DNA of 58,842 nucleotides from Deltaproteobacteria bacterium (GTDB lineage: Bacteria > Desulfobacterota > SM23-61), in contig VGSF01000021.1 in the NCBI GenBank assembly GCA_016875165.1, positions 1-58,842 on the forward strand, written 5' to 3'. The notes below the pieces were generated by a model that saw only the letters and a program-made list of their open reading frames with translations, was not told the DNA's origin and made no database searches. The position numbers and the translations under genes were made by a program. The number at the start of each line of letters is the position of its first letter. Within the stretch, counting starts at the first letter, position 1. Shown one piece after another: positions 38,093 to 46,578 of this stretch.

Positions 38093-38108
38093 TGGCATGT
38101 GCCTTGCT
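38093..38108 (+). promoter_or_regulatory. Sigma-54 (-24/-12) promoter of the restriction operon
   Basis: TGGCATGTGCCTTGCT matches the consensus TGGCAC-N5-TTGCW with one substitution and has the required GG-N10-GC spacing. Transcription should begin near 38119, about 42 bases before the ATG at 38161. The gene upstream encodes a sigma-54 activator and the genes downstream form a tight operon. Confidence 0.75.
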
Positions 38109-38160
38109 CTTTATTGGGTACGGGAAAAAACCGAAAGCCTGAAATTAGAAAGGAGCAGCC

Positions 38161-38445
38161 ATGCCAATATTCACGGTCACATCAGTCATCGACGGCGATA
38201 CGTTCGAGGTTTCCCCTCAATGGAAGTGGAACGGCCAGCCAGGTTCCCGTGTTCGCCCGACCGGCTATGACGCCCCAGAGATCCATGTAGCTGGAGGCCA
38301 GAACGCTAAAAATAAACTTGCCAGGCTCATTCTTGGTGATCAGGTCGAATTGAGCTCGGCCTACAAGATAGATCACGATCGCCTCGTTTGCGACGTCTAT
38401 TATAATGGCAAATACCTGGCTGATTATTTTCCTGAATGCCAATGA
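38161..38445 (+). CDS. Small SNase-like (thermonuclease fold) protein
   Basis: 94 residues, ATG preceded by aaaggag. The sequence follows the staphylococcal nuclease fold: VIDGDTFEV, then VRPTGYDAPE (Arg and Glu at the positions of catalytic Arg35 and Glu43), GDQVEL, and DHDRLVCDVYYNGKYLA (Arg at the position of Arg87). It is shorter than secreted nucleases and has no signal peptide, so it should act in the cytoplasm. It is the first gene after the sigma-54 promoter, 28 bp before hsdR. It may cleave DNA or RNA, or only bind nucleic acid. Confidence 0.8.
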   Translation: MPIFTVTSVIDGDTFEVSPQWKWNGQPGSRVRPTGYDAPEIHVAGGQNAKNKLARLILGDQVELSSAYKIDHDRLVCDVYYNGKYLADYFPECQ

Positions 38446-38472
38446 CGAACGTCTTAACCTGGAGGGGGTTGT

Positions 38473-40749
38473 TTGAAGGGATACTCAACGGAAGCCGATG
38501 CCAGGATCGTGATTGACGACTTGCTCAGGCAGGCGGGATGGGACCCCGCCGACAAGTCGCAGGTACTCACCGAGTTTCCCGCAGGGAGATTCCCGATGAC
38601 GGCGGAATCCATGGCGACGTATGGCCCAGAAGGGGGAAAGGTAACGTTGGATGGTGATGAAATCCCGACAGGGAGATCGGATTACGTTCTAACGGATCGC
38701 CGCGGGCGAGCCCTGGCCATTATCGAAGCCAAACGTTCCGCAATTGAACCTTACAGCGCAAAGCAACAGGCGCTTCCTTACGCCAAAAGAATCGGCGCCC
38801 CCTTCATTTTTCTTACCAACGGCGAATTGATCTATTTCTGGGACTATGGGAATGACGACGCCCGCATCGTCAACTCCTTTTTCTCCAGGCGGGATCTGGA
38901 GCGGCTGGTGGAAATGAGGACCACCAGGAAGGCTATGGCCACGATTGAAATCCCGGATTATTACATTCGCCAGGGAGAAACCCGGCAAGTAAGATCCTAT
39001 CAGCGAGAGGCTATGCAAGCCTTAGACCATGCCGTCGAACTTGGGAAGCGGCGATTCCTCATCGAGTTGCCGACCGGTACCGGGAAAACGGATCTCACCT
39101 GCCTCTATCTGAAGCGTCTCATCCAGGCTGGGAGGGCCGAGCGCATTCTCTTCCTGGTGGATCGTGAGCAACTGGCCAAACAGGCCCTGGAGGCAATCCA
39201 GGACATTTTGAACCAATACAGCAGTTATTGGCTGCGGGCGGGCATGGCCAGGCAAGAGCAGCAGATTACAGTCTGCCTGCTGCAAACGATGATAGGGCGG
39301 TACAGTGAAATTACCAGCGGTTATTTCGATGTCGTCATCGCCGATGAATGCCATCGGTCCATTTATGGCTCCTGGCAGACAGCCCTTACCCATTTCGATG
39401 CCCTGCATATAGGTCTTACGGCAACACCCTCGGCATACATCGAGCGAAACACCTTCCAATTTTACCAGTGTCGGGATGATCAACCCGATTTTACCTATCC
39501 AATCCAGGAGGCTTTCAGAGACGAATACCTGTGTCCGTATAGATTCGCGACTGGGATCACCGTTATCCTTGCCGAGGGGGCGGAGGTAGGTGACGAGTTT
39601 TATGACCCGGCCGAATTCGAGCGCAAATGGACGAACGAAGACACCAACCGCAAAATGATGGAGGAATTCGACCGGCTGGCCTGGCAAAACTATAAGGATT
39701 TGGCGCCCGCGCAGAAAATCGGCCCGGGCAAGGCCATTGTTTTTGCCATAACCAAACATCACGCCGCACGTCTTGCCTCCTACCTGAATACGCTTCACCC
39801 GGAGCACAAAGGCCGTTACGCCGAGGTCATCACCAGCGATGTGGCTGATGCCGACGACCTGATTCGCAGGTTCAAGCGGGAGGAATATCCCCAGGTCGCT
39901 GTGAGCGTTGGCATGCTGGATACCGGGTTCGACTGCCGCGAGGTACTCCATCTGGTGATGTGCCGCCGTGTGAGAAGCCCTATTCTTTATCAGCAGATGC
40001 GAGGGAGAGGAACGCGAACCGCTCCCCATATCGCTAAAAAGAAATTTGTCATCTATGACTTCTTTGAGAATCATGAATATTTCAACGACAGCGATACTGA
40101 TATCTTCACCGGAACCGGAGTAGGTCCTGCTCCGGGTGGCGAGCGGAGGCCGCCAAAGCCGCCCGGGGACCTTGTCGAGCTTGGCCTTCAGGATGAATGG
40201 CTGCACGCCGTGACCTACGTTGAAGTGGGCCCGGAAGGGGAAAGGTTTGACAAACGCGACTATGTGACCAACTGGGAGAAGGCCGTCCGGGCGGCAGCCA
40301 ATAACGACCCAACAATTCAGAAGCTGCGCGACGGTAAGAGCCTCTCCGCAGAAGAGGAAAACGCGTTAGCCGAAACACTGAATCGGCCCGAAATGTATTT
40401 CAACGAGGAGAACCTGCGGCGCGCTTACCGGAATCCCGGCGGCAACCTGATCGACTTCATCAAGGCGGCTCTCGGCAGCCTCAAGATCAAGCCCCGTGAG
40501 GAGGAATTGACAGAAAATTTCCAGGCCTGGCTCGTTGCCAAGTCGCTTACGCCCCAGCAGGCTCAATACTTATCACTTATTAAAAATCGGGGCATAGCCA
40601 GGGGAAAGATCGTGCTTGATGATCTATTCAACCCTCCCCTATCAATTCTAAATGCGGCGGAGCTGGGCGTGGAGCTTTTTGGGGAAAAGGGCTTGAAAGA
40701 GATAATCGTGGATATGAACACTTCCGTTTTTATGCAGAAAATTGCGTGA
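38473..40749 (+). CDS. hsdR: Type I restriction enzyme R subunit (HsdR)
   Basis: 758 residues. TTG is the likely start, with ggaggggg just before it. The N-terminal nuclease domain shows SDYVL followed by AIIEAKR, the D...ExK catalytic set. The helicase core has Walker A LPTGTGKTDL (near residue 200), DECH in VIADECHRSIYG, GLTATPS and a motif VI-like QQMRGRGTRT. The C-terminal EcoEI-type domain follows. It translocates DNA and cuts unmodified DNA once bound to HsdM and HsdS, which follow directly. It is shorter than EcoKI HsdR but usual for the EcoEI-like group. All motifs are intact. Confidence 0.93.
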   Translation: MKGYSTEADARIVIDDLLRQAGWDPADKSQVLTEFPAGRFPMTAESMATYGPEGGKVTLDGDEIPTGRSDYVLTDRRGRALAIIEAKRSAIEPYSAKQQALPYAKRIGAPFIFLTNGELIYFWDYGNDDARIVNSFFSRRDLERLVEMRTTRKAMATIEIPDYYIRQGETRQVRSYQREAMQALDHAVELGKRRFLIELPTGTGKTDLTCLYLKRLIQAGRAERILFLVDREQLAKQALEAIQDILNQYSSYWLRAGMARQEQQITVCLLQTMIGRYSEITSGYFDVVIADECHRSIYGSWQTALTHFDALHIGLTATPSAYIERNTFQFYQCRDDQPDFTYPIQEAFRDEYLCPYRFATGITVILAEGAEVGDEFYDPAEFERKWTNEDTNRKMMEEFDRLAWQNYKDLAPAQKIGPGKAIVFAITKHHAARLASYLNTLHPEHKGRYAEVITSDVADADDLIRRFKREEYPQVAVSVGMLDTGFDCREVLHLVMCRRVRSPILYQQMRGRGTRTAPHIAKKKFVIYDFFENHEYFNDSDTDIFTGTGVGPAPGGERRPPKPPGDLVELGLQDEWLHAVTYVEVGPEGERFDKRDYVTNWEKAVRAAANNDPTIQKLRDGKSLSAEEENALAETLNRPEMYFNEENLRRAYRNPGGNLIDFIKAALGSLKIKPREEELTENFQAWLVAKSLTPQQAQYLSLIKNRGIARGKIVLDDLFNPPLSILNAAELGVELFGEKGLKEIIVDMNTSVFMQKIA

Positions 40750-40758
40750 GGTTAAAGA

Positions 40759-42435
40759 ATGAATCAAGAATTAAGAAGGAAGCTCAACCGGATTACCGAC
40801 ATACTCTGGGCCGGAGGAGTCACCAATCCTGTTACCTATATTGAGCAAATCTCATATTTAATATATCTCAAACTCCTTGATGAGGAAGAGTCCAGTCGAG
40901 AACTAAAAGCGCGTCTTTTAGGCCGGGGTGGCAACGGTAATGGAAATGGCCAGCTTCTTTTCCCTAAACAGGCAGAGCGTTATCGCTGGGGGAAATGGCG
41001 GTTCAAAAGCGGCACGGAACTTCGCGATTTCGTCCGGGACCACGTATTTCCTTATATGGCTTCTCTGGTTAAAGAGGAACCGCAGATTGCCGAGTACTTT
41101 CGCGACGCCGTTTTGGAGATCGTGGATCCAAACGTTCTCAAGCAGGTTATTGACGAGATCGACGGTATCGACTTCGCCAAACTTGGAACTGATGTCAAAG
41201 GGGATATTTTCGAGTACCTTCTTACCCATCTCGGCCAGTCGGCCCTGAATGGCCAATTCCGAACCCCGCGCCAAATCCGTACCATGATGGTCGAGATGGT
41301 GGCCCCGGACCTGGGAGACACGATTTATGATCCGGCTTGCGGAACAGGGGGTTTCCTCATCGATGCCGTGGAGTACATCCTCGCCAAGTATTCCACCGAA
41401 CCCCAGGAAGTTCCCATTTATGGTGAAGAATGGCTGGAGAAAAGGGGCCAGACCATCAAGGAAGCCAAGGCAGAAATCCCGACCCTCCAAACCTACCGTA
41501 AGGGACCCGGCGAGAAAATTCCTGATTGGAATCTTCTTGAACGGTCAATTTACGGCAACGATGTTTCTCGCCAGATGATGCGTATCGCCATGATGAACCT
41601 TGTGCTTCATGGTATCCGGAAGGCCAGCGTCAAGCGTGCCAACACGCTTTCGGACATGGGTGGTCTCAGCGACGACGACCTTAACCGCCGATACAAGGTA
41701 ATCCTATCTAATCCACCCTTCGCTGGAGTACTTCCAAGGGAATCTATCCGTAAAGACCTGCCCACCAATTCCAAAAAGAGTGAGCTGCTTTTCCTGGGCG
41801 TGATGATGGAAGCTTTAGCCCCAGGGGGGCACTGCGCGGTGGTGGTGCCCGAAGGGCTGCTCTTTGGATCGACCTCGGCGCATGAAGAGCTTAGACGCAA
41901 GCTGATCGAGGACTATGATCTTTTGGCCGTGGTGTCGCTTCCCGCTGGAGTATTCAAACCGTATGCGGGCGTCAAGACCGGAGTGCTTGTCTTCCGGCGT
42001 CCGATTGAAACCACGAAACACACGAAAGACACGAAAGAAAAGCATAAGGGGAAGGTTTGGTTTTATGAGGTAAGAGCCGACGGCTTCGACCCGGATAAGA
42101 TCTCGGGCGGCGGTAGGCCTGAAACACCCGAACGAAACGACATCCCGGACCTTTTGGAAAAGTGGTCGGATTACAAAAAATCCGGGTTTAAGCGCATTTC
42201 CGGTGTAAAGGCAGGAACGCTTCTGCCAGCGGGCAGCGACGAACCCCGCTGTTGGTGGAGTCCTCTCCAAGCCATTGCCGAGAACGATTACAATCTGGCC
42301 GCTGGTCGTTATAAGCCGCAGATAGCAGAGAAGCCCCCGGATGAGGACCCAGCTCAGCTTATCCGGCAGGCACTAACGCTTGAGCAGGAAATCACCCAGG
42401 GATTAGAACGGCTTCTCAAAGGGGTTGAAGCATGA
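40759..42435 (+). CDS. hsdM: Type I DNA methyltransferase M subunit (HsdM)
   Basis: 558 residues, nine bases after hsdR. It is an N6-adenine methyltransferase. Residues about 1-170 are the HsdM N-terminal helical domain (NRITDILWAGGVTNPVTYIEQISYLIYLKLLD). The SAM motif DPACGTGGF is near residue 195 and the catalytic NPPF in ILSNPPFAG near residue 318. The segment TTKHTKDTKEKHKGK (about 418-432) is encoded by a CACGAAA-rich repeat also found after the gene, so it looks like an in-frame insertion. It lies just after KTGVLVFRRP, in a loop. The C-terminus LERLLKGVEA has a look-alike relic beyond the repeat (42541-42579). The enzyme is probably still functional. Confidence 0.94.
   Translation: MNQELRRKLNRITDILWAGGVTNPVTYIEQISYLIYLKLLDEEESSRELKARLLGRGGNGNGNGQLLFPKQAERYRWGKWRFKSGTELRDFVRDHVFPYMASLVKEEPQIAEYFRDAVLEIVDPNVLKQVIDEIDGIDFAKLGTDVKGDIFEYLLTHLGQSALNGQFRTPRQIRTMMVEMVAPDLGDTIYDPACGTGGFLIDAVEYILAKYSTEPQEVPIYGEEWLEKRGQTIKEAKAEIPTLQTYRKGPGEKIPDWNLLERSIYGNDVSRQMMRIAMMNLVLHGIRKASVKRANTLSDMGGLSDDDLNRRYKVILSNPPFAGVLPRESIRKDLPTNSKKSELLFLGVMMEALAPGGHCAVVVPEGLLFGSTSAHEELRRKLIEDYDLLAVVSLPAGVFKPYAGVKTGVLVFRRPIETTKHTKDTKEKHKGKVWFYEVRADGFDPDKISGGGRPETPERNDIPDLLEKWSDYKKSGFKRISGVKAGTLLPAGSDEPRCWWSPLQAIAENDYNLAAGRYKPQIAEKPPDEDPAQLIRQALTLEQEITQGLERLLKGVEA
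42009..42036 (+). repeat. CACGAAA-rich repeat inside hsdM
   Basis: Matches the first 28 bases of the inverted-repeat element at 42466-42543 (aaccacgaaacacacgaaag, then acacgaaa). It is read in frame as TTKHTKDTK. Confidence 0.75.
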
Positions 42436-42465
42436 CAGTGCTGTCCCAAATAGAAAGGAAAATAG

Positions 42466-42543
42466 AACCACGAAACACACGAAAGACACGAAAGGGGAAA
42501 AATAATGCATAATATTTTTGGGTGGTTCGTGTATTTCGTGGTT
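42466..42543. repeat. Inverted-repeat element between hsdM and hsdS
   Basis: About 78 bp with ends AACCACGAAACACACGAA and TTCGTGTATTTCGTGGTT, a near-perfect terminal inverted repeat. Just after it, gttgaaaagctgcttcagga onward encodes VEKLLQEVEAVE, with TGA overlapping the hsdS ATG. This resembles the HsdM C-terminus, so the element probably split an original ATGA-coupled hsdM-hsdS junction. Confidence 0.7.
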
Positions 42544-42575
42544 GAAAAGCTGCTTCAGGAAGTGGAGGCAGTTGA

Positions 42576-43838
42576 ATGATCTGGCCTGTGTATAAAATTT
42601 CTCGACTTGCCGAAGGCTTTATTAGCGGCGGGACTCCCAACACGAAAATTGAGGAATACTGGCAAGGAAGTGTCCCTTGGATAACGGGGGCTGATTTTGA
42701 CGATGGGGGAGTAATCCTTGGTCGGAGGTATATAAACCAAGCTGCTATAGACAACAGCGCAACAAATATTGTTCCAAAGGGATCAATCCTGATTGTAACT
42801 CGAACCGGCGTAGGCAAAATCGCTATTGCTCCGGTCGATATTGCCATAAGCCAAGATATAACTGGCGTTGTTCTGAAACGTGGCGTTTCTGCAAAGTATG
42901 TAGTAGCTGCTATTAGAAATAAGATGCCTGTTATTCTGGCTGCCCAACGTGGTGCCACAATCAAAGGCGTTACTCGAAAAGATGTTGAGAACCTTACAAT
43001 TCCATTGGCTGCCCCTTCGGAACAGCGACGGATTGTGGAAATCCTTGATCAGGCGTATGCCCTGCGCAAAAAGCGCGCCGAGGCCGACGCTAAATCTGCC
43101 CATATCCTCCCTGCCCTCTTCTACAAAATGTTCGGCGACCCTCTGGCATTGATGAATTCCAGCGAGGGTATCCCTCTTGCGGAACTTGAAGTTGAGCTAC
43201 AGAACGGATTCGCTTGCGGTGAAAAGGATGTTGAAGACGGTGTGCCACATCTCCGCATGAACAATATTGACGATTCGGGAGTGCTCAATCTGGAACTTGT
43301 TCGCACCGTTCCACTCGATCGAGATACCGAGCGGTATCGACTGATGGAGGGAGATGTGCTTTTCATGGGAACAAACAGCGAGGACAAGGTTGGAAAGACA
43401 TGTCTCTTCATGCCTCCTGATAACCGAATTTACCTATTCAGCAATCACCTGATCCGTCTTCGTGTGTCCGACTTGCGTATCACCCCGGAGTATCTTGCTG
43501 GACTCCTCCATCTGTTATGGGCAAAGAAGTTTTTCCCGATCATTGCCAAGAGATGGGTTAATCAATCCTCAGTGGCTCAGTCTTCGTTGGCAGCCCTCCG
43601 CATCCCATTGCCAGCCGCAAGACCGCTCCAATTGTTTACGGAAGCATACCGAAGCCTTTTGCCGCTAAGAGCTCAACGTATGCGTTCAGGAGAATACATT
43701 GACCAAGTCTTTGCCGTTTTACTCCACCGCGCTTTCAGCGGCGACCTGACAGCCAAGTGGCGCGAGGCGCATTTGGATGAAATCCTTTCCGAGATTGAGC
43801 ACCAAAACAAACTTATGGAAAATTACAATAGCCTATAG
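42576..43838 (+). CDS. hsdS: Type I restriction specificity subunit (HsdS)
   Basis: 420 residues with two target-recognition domains, each followed by a conserved helix. The first half holds GGTPNTKIEEYWQGSVPWITGADF and the PLAAPSEQRRIVEILDQAYALRKKR helix. The second half has HLRMNNIDDSGVLN and a closing RAFSGDLTAKWRE. HsdS defines the bipartite DNA target of the methyltransferase and nuclease. The two halves are unlike each other, as expected. The target sequence cannot be predicted. It lies between hsdM, with a repeat in the gap, and the ATPase gene, 11 bases on. Confidence 0.93.
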   Translation: MIWPVYKISRLAEGFISGGTPNTKIEEYWQGSVPWITGADFDDGGVILGRRYINQAAIDNSATNIVPKGSILIVTRTGVGKIAIAPVDIAISQDITGVVLKRGVSAKYVVAAIRNKMPVILAAQRGATIKGVTRKDVENLTIPLAAPSEQRRIVEILDQAYALRKKRAEADAKSAHILPALFYKMFGDPLALMNSSEGIPLAELEVELQNGFACGEKDVEDGVPHLRMNNIDDSGVLNLELVRTVPLDRDTERYRLMEGDVLFMGTNSEDKVGKTCLFMPPDNRIYLFSNHLIRLRVSDLRITPEYLAGLLHLLWAKKFFPIIAKRWVNQSSVAQSSLAALRIPLPAARPLQLFTEAYRSLLPLRAQRMRSGEYIDQVFAVLLHRAFSGDLTAKWREAHLDEILSEIEHQNKLMENYNSL

Positions 43839-43849
43839 CGAGGACGATC

Positions 43850-45628
43850 ATGATTTCAGGTTTTATGATTGGTAATTTCAAGGCATTTTCGGAAACCCAA
43901 TATATGCCAATTCGCCCTCTAACGCTAATTTTCGGGCCAAACAGTTCAGGAAAATCAAGCTTAATTCACGCGCTTGTACTCGCCCATGAGGCAATGTTTG
44001 AAGGAAACCTTGATGTCCATCGAACGAAAATTGGTGGCGATTCCATTGATTTAGGTGGTTTTAAACAGTACGTCCACAGACGCAATGCTGAAAATCAAGT
44101 TGATTTGGCGTTTGAGTTTGAGACAAAAAAATTGAATGGTCGAATGGGAGAAATATTTAGGGGGGCGAAAAATATTGCCATTGGTATCACAATAGGGAAA
44201 GGTTTTGATGAATCCACCATAAAGGCTATTAATCTAATGGGCCATCTGCAATTATCAGAAATTCTTAAAGGGCTTAAGGAGGAGGGCAATGATCTTGGAT
44301 TATCCAGGTCGGAATTGGAGAAATATAAATATCAAAATTTGACACTCAAAGAATTTTTGGAAGCGAGCCAGCAGCCCCAAACAAAGACATATCGCTTATT
44401 GGCTGACAAGTCAGTGTTGATTAAGATAAGTGCAAGGAAAAAAGGGATCCTGCACTTGGATATGATAAATAGTGAGCATCCCATTTTTCGAACGCTAATA
44501 AGTGCCATTTTAAAAACCGCAACTACAACTGAACAAATTACTTCCCATGATTTCAGTATAATTGACGACGGAATATCCCAATTAGTCTCAACCCTAAAAT
44601 TTGAGAATGTCATCTTCCTCCCAAGAGGAATCAGAAGAGAGCAGCTTACGCAGCAGGCCAAACTTTCGAAAGAATATGAGTCCCTAATGCCTATTAGCAA
44701 AAGCAGAAGAAACGAGGATTTACTTGCTGCAACAAATATTTTTTTTCCACGAATTATAGATGAAATCGTAACCGGTCTCACAGGATATGTTGAAAAGGAA
44801 CTTAATCAATTTCGATATTTGGGCCCCTTGCGGTCTTACCCTCCCCGGCATATCGCCTTTTCGCAATACCATGACCCAAATTGGACTGCGGGTGGGGGTT
44901 TCGCTTGGGAAGAAGTGCGGCGGCGGCCAGACCTAAAAACAAAGATTAATGAGTGGCTGGGTGATACCCAAAAATTAAGTACGCCATATGAATTGATCGT
45001 GCAGCATTTATTAACCATTGATAATCTGGAGAAGCATTATTCGAAGCGAATTAGCGAAATTGAAGAAGAATTTGGAGATATGGAAAAATATCAGGGGGAT
45101 TTATTTGGAGATATCGAGGGTGTATTAGGAAATTTAAAGCGTGTTGAAGATGATATATCAGAAGTAAGAGAGCTTGTCCTAAGAGATAAGAGAACCGAGA
45201 CGGTTGTCAGTCATCGAGATGTCGGCATAGGAATTTCTCAAGTGCTACCCGTACTCGTAAGCTCTCTTGGCAATAAGCAATGTTTAATCGCCATAGAACA
45301 ACCCGAAATCCATCTCCATCCGGCACTTCAAGCAGAACTTGGGGATGTATTTATTGAATCTGCACTCGGTGAAAATCATAATCGATTTATCATCGAATCC
45401 CATAGTGAACACCTTCTCTTACGGATCATGCGTCGCATTAGGGAAACCACTACAGGCAAATTGCCGGAAGGAGCCCTTTCGGTCCATCCTGAAGATGTTA
45501 TGGTCTTGTTTGTTGAGCCAGATGGTTCTCGCAGCATTGTCCGAGAAATGCCTCTAAATGAGAATGGCGAATTAGTGAAGGCCTGGCCGGGCGGATTCTT
45601 CGAGGAAGGGCTTCGGGAGATTTTTTGA
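43850..45628 (+). CDS. AAA ATPase with DUF3696-type C-terminus
   Basis: 592 residues of the ABC-like/RecF-like (AAA_15) class. Walker A is FGPNSSGKSSLIHAL near residue 29. The signature-like VGIGISQVLPVLVSSL and Walker B LIAIEQPEIHLHPALQ lie near 465-490, followed by FIIESHSEHLLLRIMRR with the switch His. The end (SVHPEDVMVLFVEPDGS, then NENGELVKAWPGGFFEEGLREIF) is the DUF3696 tail. A long middle helical segment would form the coiled arm. There is no TOPRIM nuclease domain, so it differs from OLD/Gabija GajA. It overlaps the next gene by one base. The pair probably forms an ATPase-effector defence unit using the restriction operon's promoter. Confidence 0.85.
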   Translation: MISGFMIGNFKAFSETQYMPIRPLTLIFGPNSSGKSSLIHALVLAHEAMFEGNLDVHRTKIGGDSIDLGGFKQYVHRRNAENQVDLAFEFETKKLNGRMGEIFRGAKNIAIGITIGKGFDESTIKAINLMGHLQLSEILKGLKEEGNDLGLSRSELEKYKYQNLTLKEFLEASQQPQTKTYRLLADKSVLIKISARKKGILHLDMINSEHPIFRTLISAILKTATTTEQITSHDFSIIDDGISQLVSTLKFENVIFLPRGIRREQLTQQAKLSKEYESLMPISKSRRNEDLLAATNIFFPRIIDEIVTGLTGYVEKELNQFRYLGPLRSYPPRHIAFSQYHDPNWTAGGGFAWEEVRRRPDLKTKINEWLGDTQKLSTPYELIVQHLLTIDNLEKHYSKRISEIEEEFGDMEKYQGDLFGDIEGVLGNLKRVEDDISEVRELVLRDKRTETVVSHRDVGIGISQVLPVLVSSLGNKQCLIAIEQPEIHLHPALQAELGDVFIESALGENHNRFIIESHSEHLLLRIMRRIRETTTGKLPEGALSVHPEDVMVLFVEPDGSRSIVREMPLNENGELVKAWPGGFFEEGLREIF

Positions 45629-46566
45629 TGGCCCTTCTTTGCGAATATGCCCTGACACCAGATGTTTTTGATACACGGTTTTATCCCCACGAAGAAGTTG
45701 GGACTGCTCGCCTGGAACATCTCAAAGAAGTATTCCTTGAGGAGGCTTTACTACGCAACCTGCGTGCTGGCGAATGGCTTGCTGTTTTTAGAAATCATGA
45801 TCGCCCCTGGCATCGACGCGGGACGGAACTGCTCAAAAAAATGATTAAGCAGAATCGCCTTCGCCTTGCGGTAGCGGCACTTTCTTCTGCTCCAGCAAAT
45901 GATGTGGAGTGGTGCCTTGAAGCTTTGGCCTCTCACCAAATTGATCCTATGACAGGTGTCATATCCACGGCTCAAATAGTTGATGCAGTCGGCGCCGATA
46001 CAATTTTAGGGCGGCTTGACCGACTTGGCAATTCCCCATGTTGGACTTCTCGAAGCGCATCGGTGCGGTTGGCGAGATGCCATGGTGATTACGAAATTCA
46101 GCTTCGGCTGATTATGCAATCTGCCAACTCGGTTATGCTTATCGACCCCCACCTCGATCCAAGCCAGCGACGGTATTTGGATGTACTGCCAATATTGCTT
46201 TTGGCGAAAGGCCGTCGCCACATGCCGCTCATTGAGATCCATCGCGTCGTGTATGTCGGGTCTGGTCGAAACCGTCAACTTATAGATCCCGTGGATTGGG
46301 AGAATCGCTTTCGAGAAGCGTGGGGAAACGACCTTGCTACTGCCGGTTTGAAGGTCGATATTTTCATTTGGGACGAGCATCATGACCGCTATCTGATCAC
46401 TGATCTTATTGGAATTGGAATGGAAAACGGCTATGACACGACCACCAACCCGAATGATATTACAACATGGAGCCGCTTAGGCCGGGCTGCTCGGGACGAT
46501 ATTCAAAGAGAATTCGATCCCGCAGCAAATAGGCATAAATTGCGGCACCTCTTTACTGTGCCGTAA
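45628..46566 (+). CDS. Putative effector with PLD-like C-terminus, partner of the ATPase
   Basis: 312 residues starting on the last base of the ATPase stop codon. Residues 1-130 are helical without a recognised family (CEYALTPDVFDTRFY; RLEHLKEVFLEEALLRNL). Residues about 165-310 resemble a phospholipase D-like fold: ANSVMLIDPHLDPSQRRYLDVL, then DIFIWDEHHDRYLITDLIGIGMENGYD, where HDRYL stands where an HxK motif would be. It may be a degenerate or atypical PLD nuclease. I do not recognise an established name. The strict coupling to the ATPase suggests a complex. Confidence 0.6.
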   Translation: MALLCEYALTPDVFDTRFYPHEEVGTARLEHLKEVFLEEALLRNLRAGEWLAVFRNHDRPWHRRGTELLKKMIKQNRLRLAVAALSSAPANDVEWCLEALASHQIDPMTGVISTAQIVDAVGADTILGRLDRLGNSPCWTSRSASVRLARCHGDYEIQLRLIMQSANSVMLIDPHLDPSQRRYLDVLPILLLAKGRRHMPLIEIHRVVYVGSGRNRQLIDPVDWENRFREAWGNDLATAGLKVDIFIWDEHHDRYLITDLIGIGMENGYDTTTNPNDITTWSRLGRAARDDIQREFDPAANRHKLRHLFTVP

Positions 46567-46578
46567 CTGAGGATTCCC

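Noticed and set aside
37981..38160. Rho-independent terminator between the activator gene and the SNase-like gene
   Set aside because: The palindrome has no following T-run. It fits a binding site better.
39022..40206. 394-codon minus-strand frame opposite hsdR
   Set aside because: It is long, but hsdR has all its catalytic motifs on the plus strand. The antisense frame has no recognisable domain or start site.
43850..46566. Gabija or OLD-family system
   Set aside because: The ATPase has no TOPRIM domain and the partner is not a UvrD-like helicase.
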